Shown: one piece after another, positions 12,965 to 13,105 of the stretch
How the letters are laid out: every line of letters begins with the position of its first letter
How positions within the stretch are numbered: the stretch's first letter is position 1
Assembly: GCA_934177795.1 (NCBI GenBank)
Contig: CAKPPS010000032.1
Coordinates: 1-13,105 of the forward strand
Length of the DNA stretch: 13,105 nucleotides
From: an uncultured Clostridia bacterium
Lineage (GTDB): Bacteria; Bacillota; Clostridia; TANB77; CAG-508
Direction: 5' to 3'
Notes under the pieces: model-generated
Databases searched by the model: none
Told to the model about the DNA's origin: nothing
What the model saw: the letters and a program-made list of their open reading frames with translations, nothing else
Program-made: the position numbers and the translations under genes

Positions 12965-12993
12965 ATAATATCACATAAAAAAACACCTGTCAA
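12965..12993 (-). promoter_or_regulatory. Promoter of tRNA-Arg
   Basis: Consensus TTGACA (12988-12993) and TATTAT (12965-12970) with a 17-base spacer on the minus strand, about 20 bases before the tRNA. Confidence 0.75.
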
Positions 12994-13079
12994 TAATTTT
13001 CCGACATTTTCTTCAATTTTTTATAATTAAGTGAATTGTAAAACTAAAATCAAGTATTAATATAAAATAATATATTTAA

Positions 13080-13105
13080 GTCTTACACTATCATAATTGT
13101 AAGAC
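13080..13105. repeat. Inverted repeat at the right edge
   Basis: GTCTTACA and TGTAAGAC pair perfectly over a 10-base loop, and the second arm ends exactly at the window end, so the stem may be longer. No T run follows on the minus strand. It could be the end of a terminator belonging to a gene outside the window. The stretch 12994-13079 shows no other feature. Confidence 0.45.

Overview
The window is very AT-rich. Its genes carry strong AGGAGG-type ribosome binding sites, GTG and TTG starts occur, both tRNA genes encode their CCA end, and terminators are of the hairpin plus T-run type. Together with ComEA, LCP, CvpA, a DUF5711-like protein and YkvI, this points to a low-GC Bacillota chromosome, most likely an anaerobic Clostridia lineage. 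That assignment is inferred from gene content and style. Almost everything lies on the minus strand; only the D,D-carboxypeptidase gene (3766-5016) is on the plus strand.

Layout. 1-438: GNAT acetyltransferase, cut by the window edge. 592-977: an initiator tRNA unit reading leftwards, with a strong promoter, a decayed 5' half of an initiator tRNA, an intact initiator tRNA and a terminator. 1070-1546: stand-alone NadR-like nucleotidylyltransferase. 1770-2739: a DtxR/MntR-fold regulator followed by a small membrane protein with a DRR-repeat head and an acidic tail. 2802-3443: ComEA-like DNA receptor. 3538-3664: decayed end of an IS3-family (IS150-type) insertion sequence. 3766-5016: D-alanyl-D-alanine carboxypeptidase, convergent with the next block and sharing a hairpin terminator with it. 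5059-8341 (minus): DUF5711-like beta-propeller membrane protein, CvpA-family protein and LytR-CpsA-Psr protein, a cell-envelope cluster. 8399-9415: YkvI-family transporter-like protein. 9486-12645: a compact GldA-GldF-GldG-type ABC operon (ATPase, ABC-2 permease, auxiliary protein). 12868-12944: tRNA-Arg(TCT) with its own promoter and terminator.

How the genes fit together. The central theme is the cell envelope: D,D-carboxypeptidase trims peptidoglycan peptides, the LCP protein attaches glycopolymers to peptidoglycan, and the CvpA and DUF5711 proteins are membrane neighbours of unknown exact role. The GldAFG-type transporter is probably an independent operon closed by a 50-bp perfect palindrome. 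No phage, CRISPR or toxin-antitoxin module was seen, and no complete mobile element.

The points most worth following are: the DtxR-fold regulator that has lost most canonical metal ligands but gained a three-cysteine tail, with a 12-bp palindrome over its own promoter; the promoter-proximal initiator-tRNA remnant; the perfect hairpin between a strong Shine-Dalgarno sequence and the cvpA start; and the IS150-type fossil between comEA and the carboxypeptidase gene.
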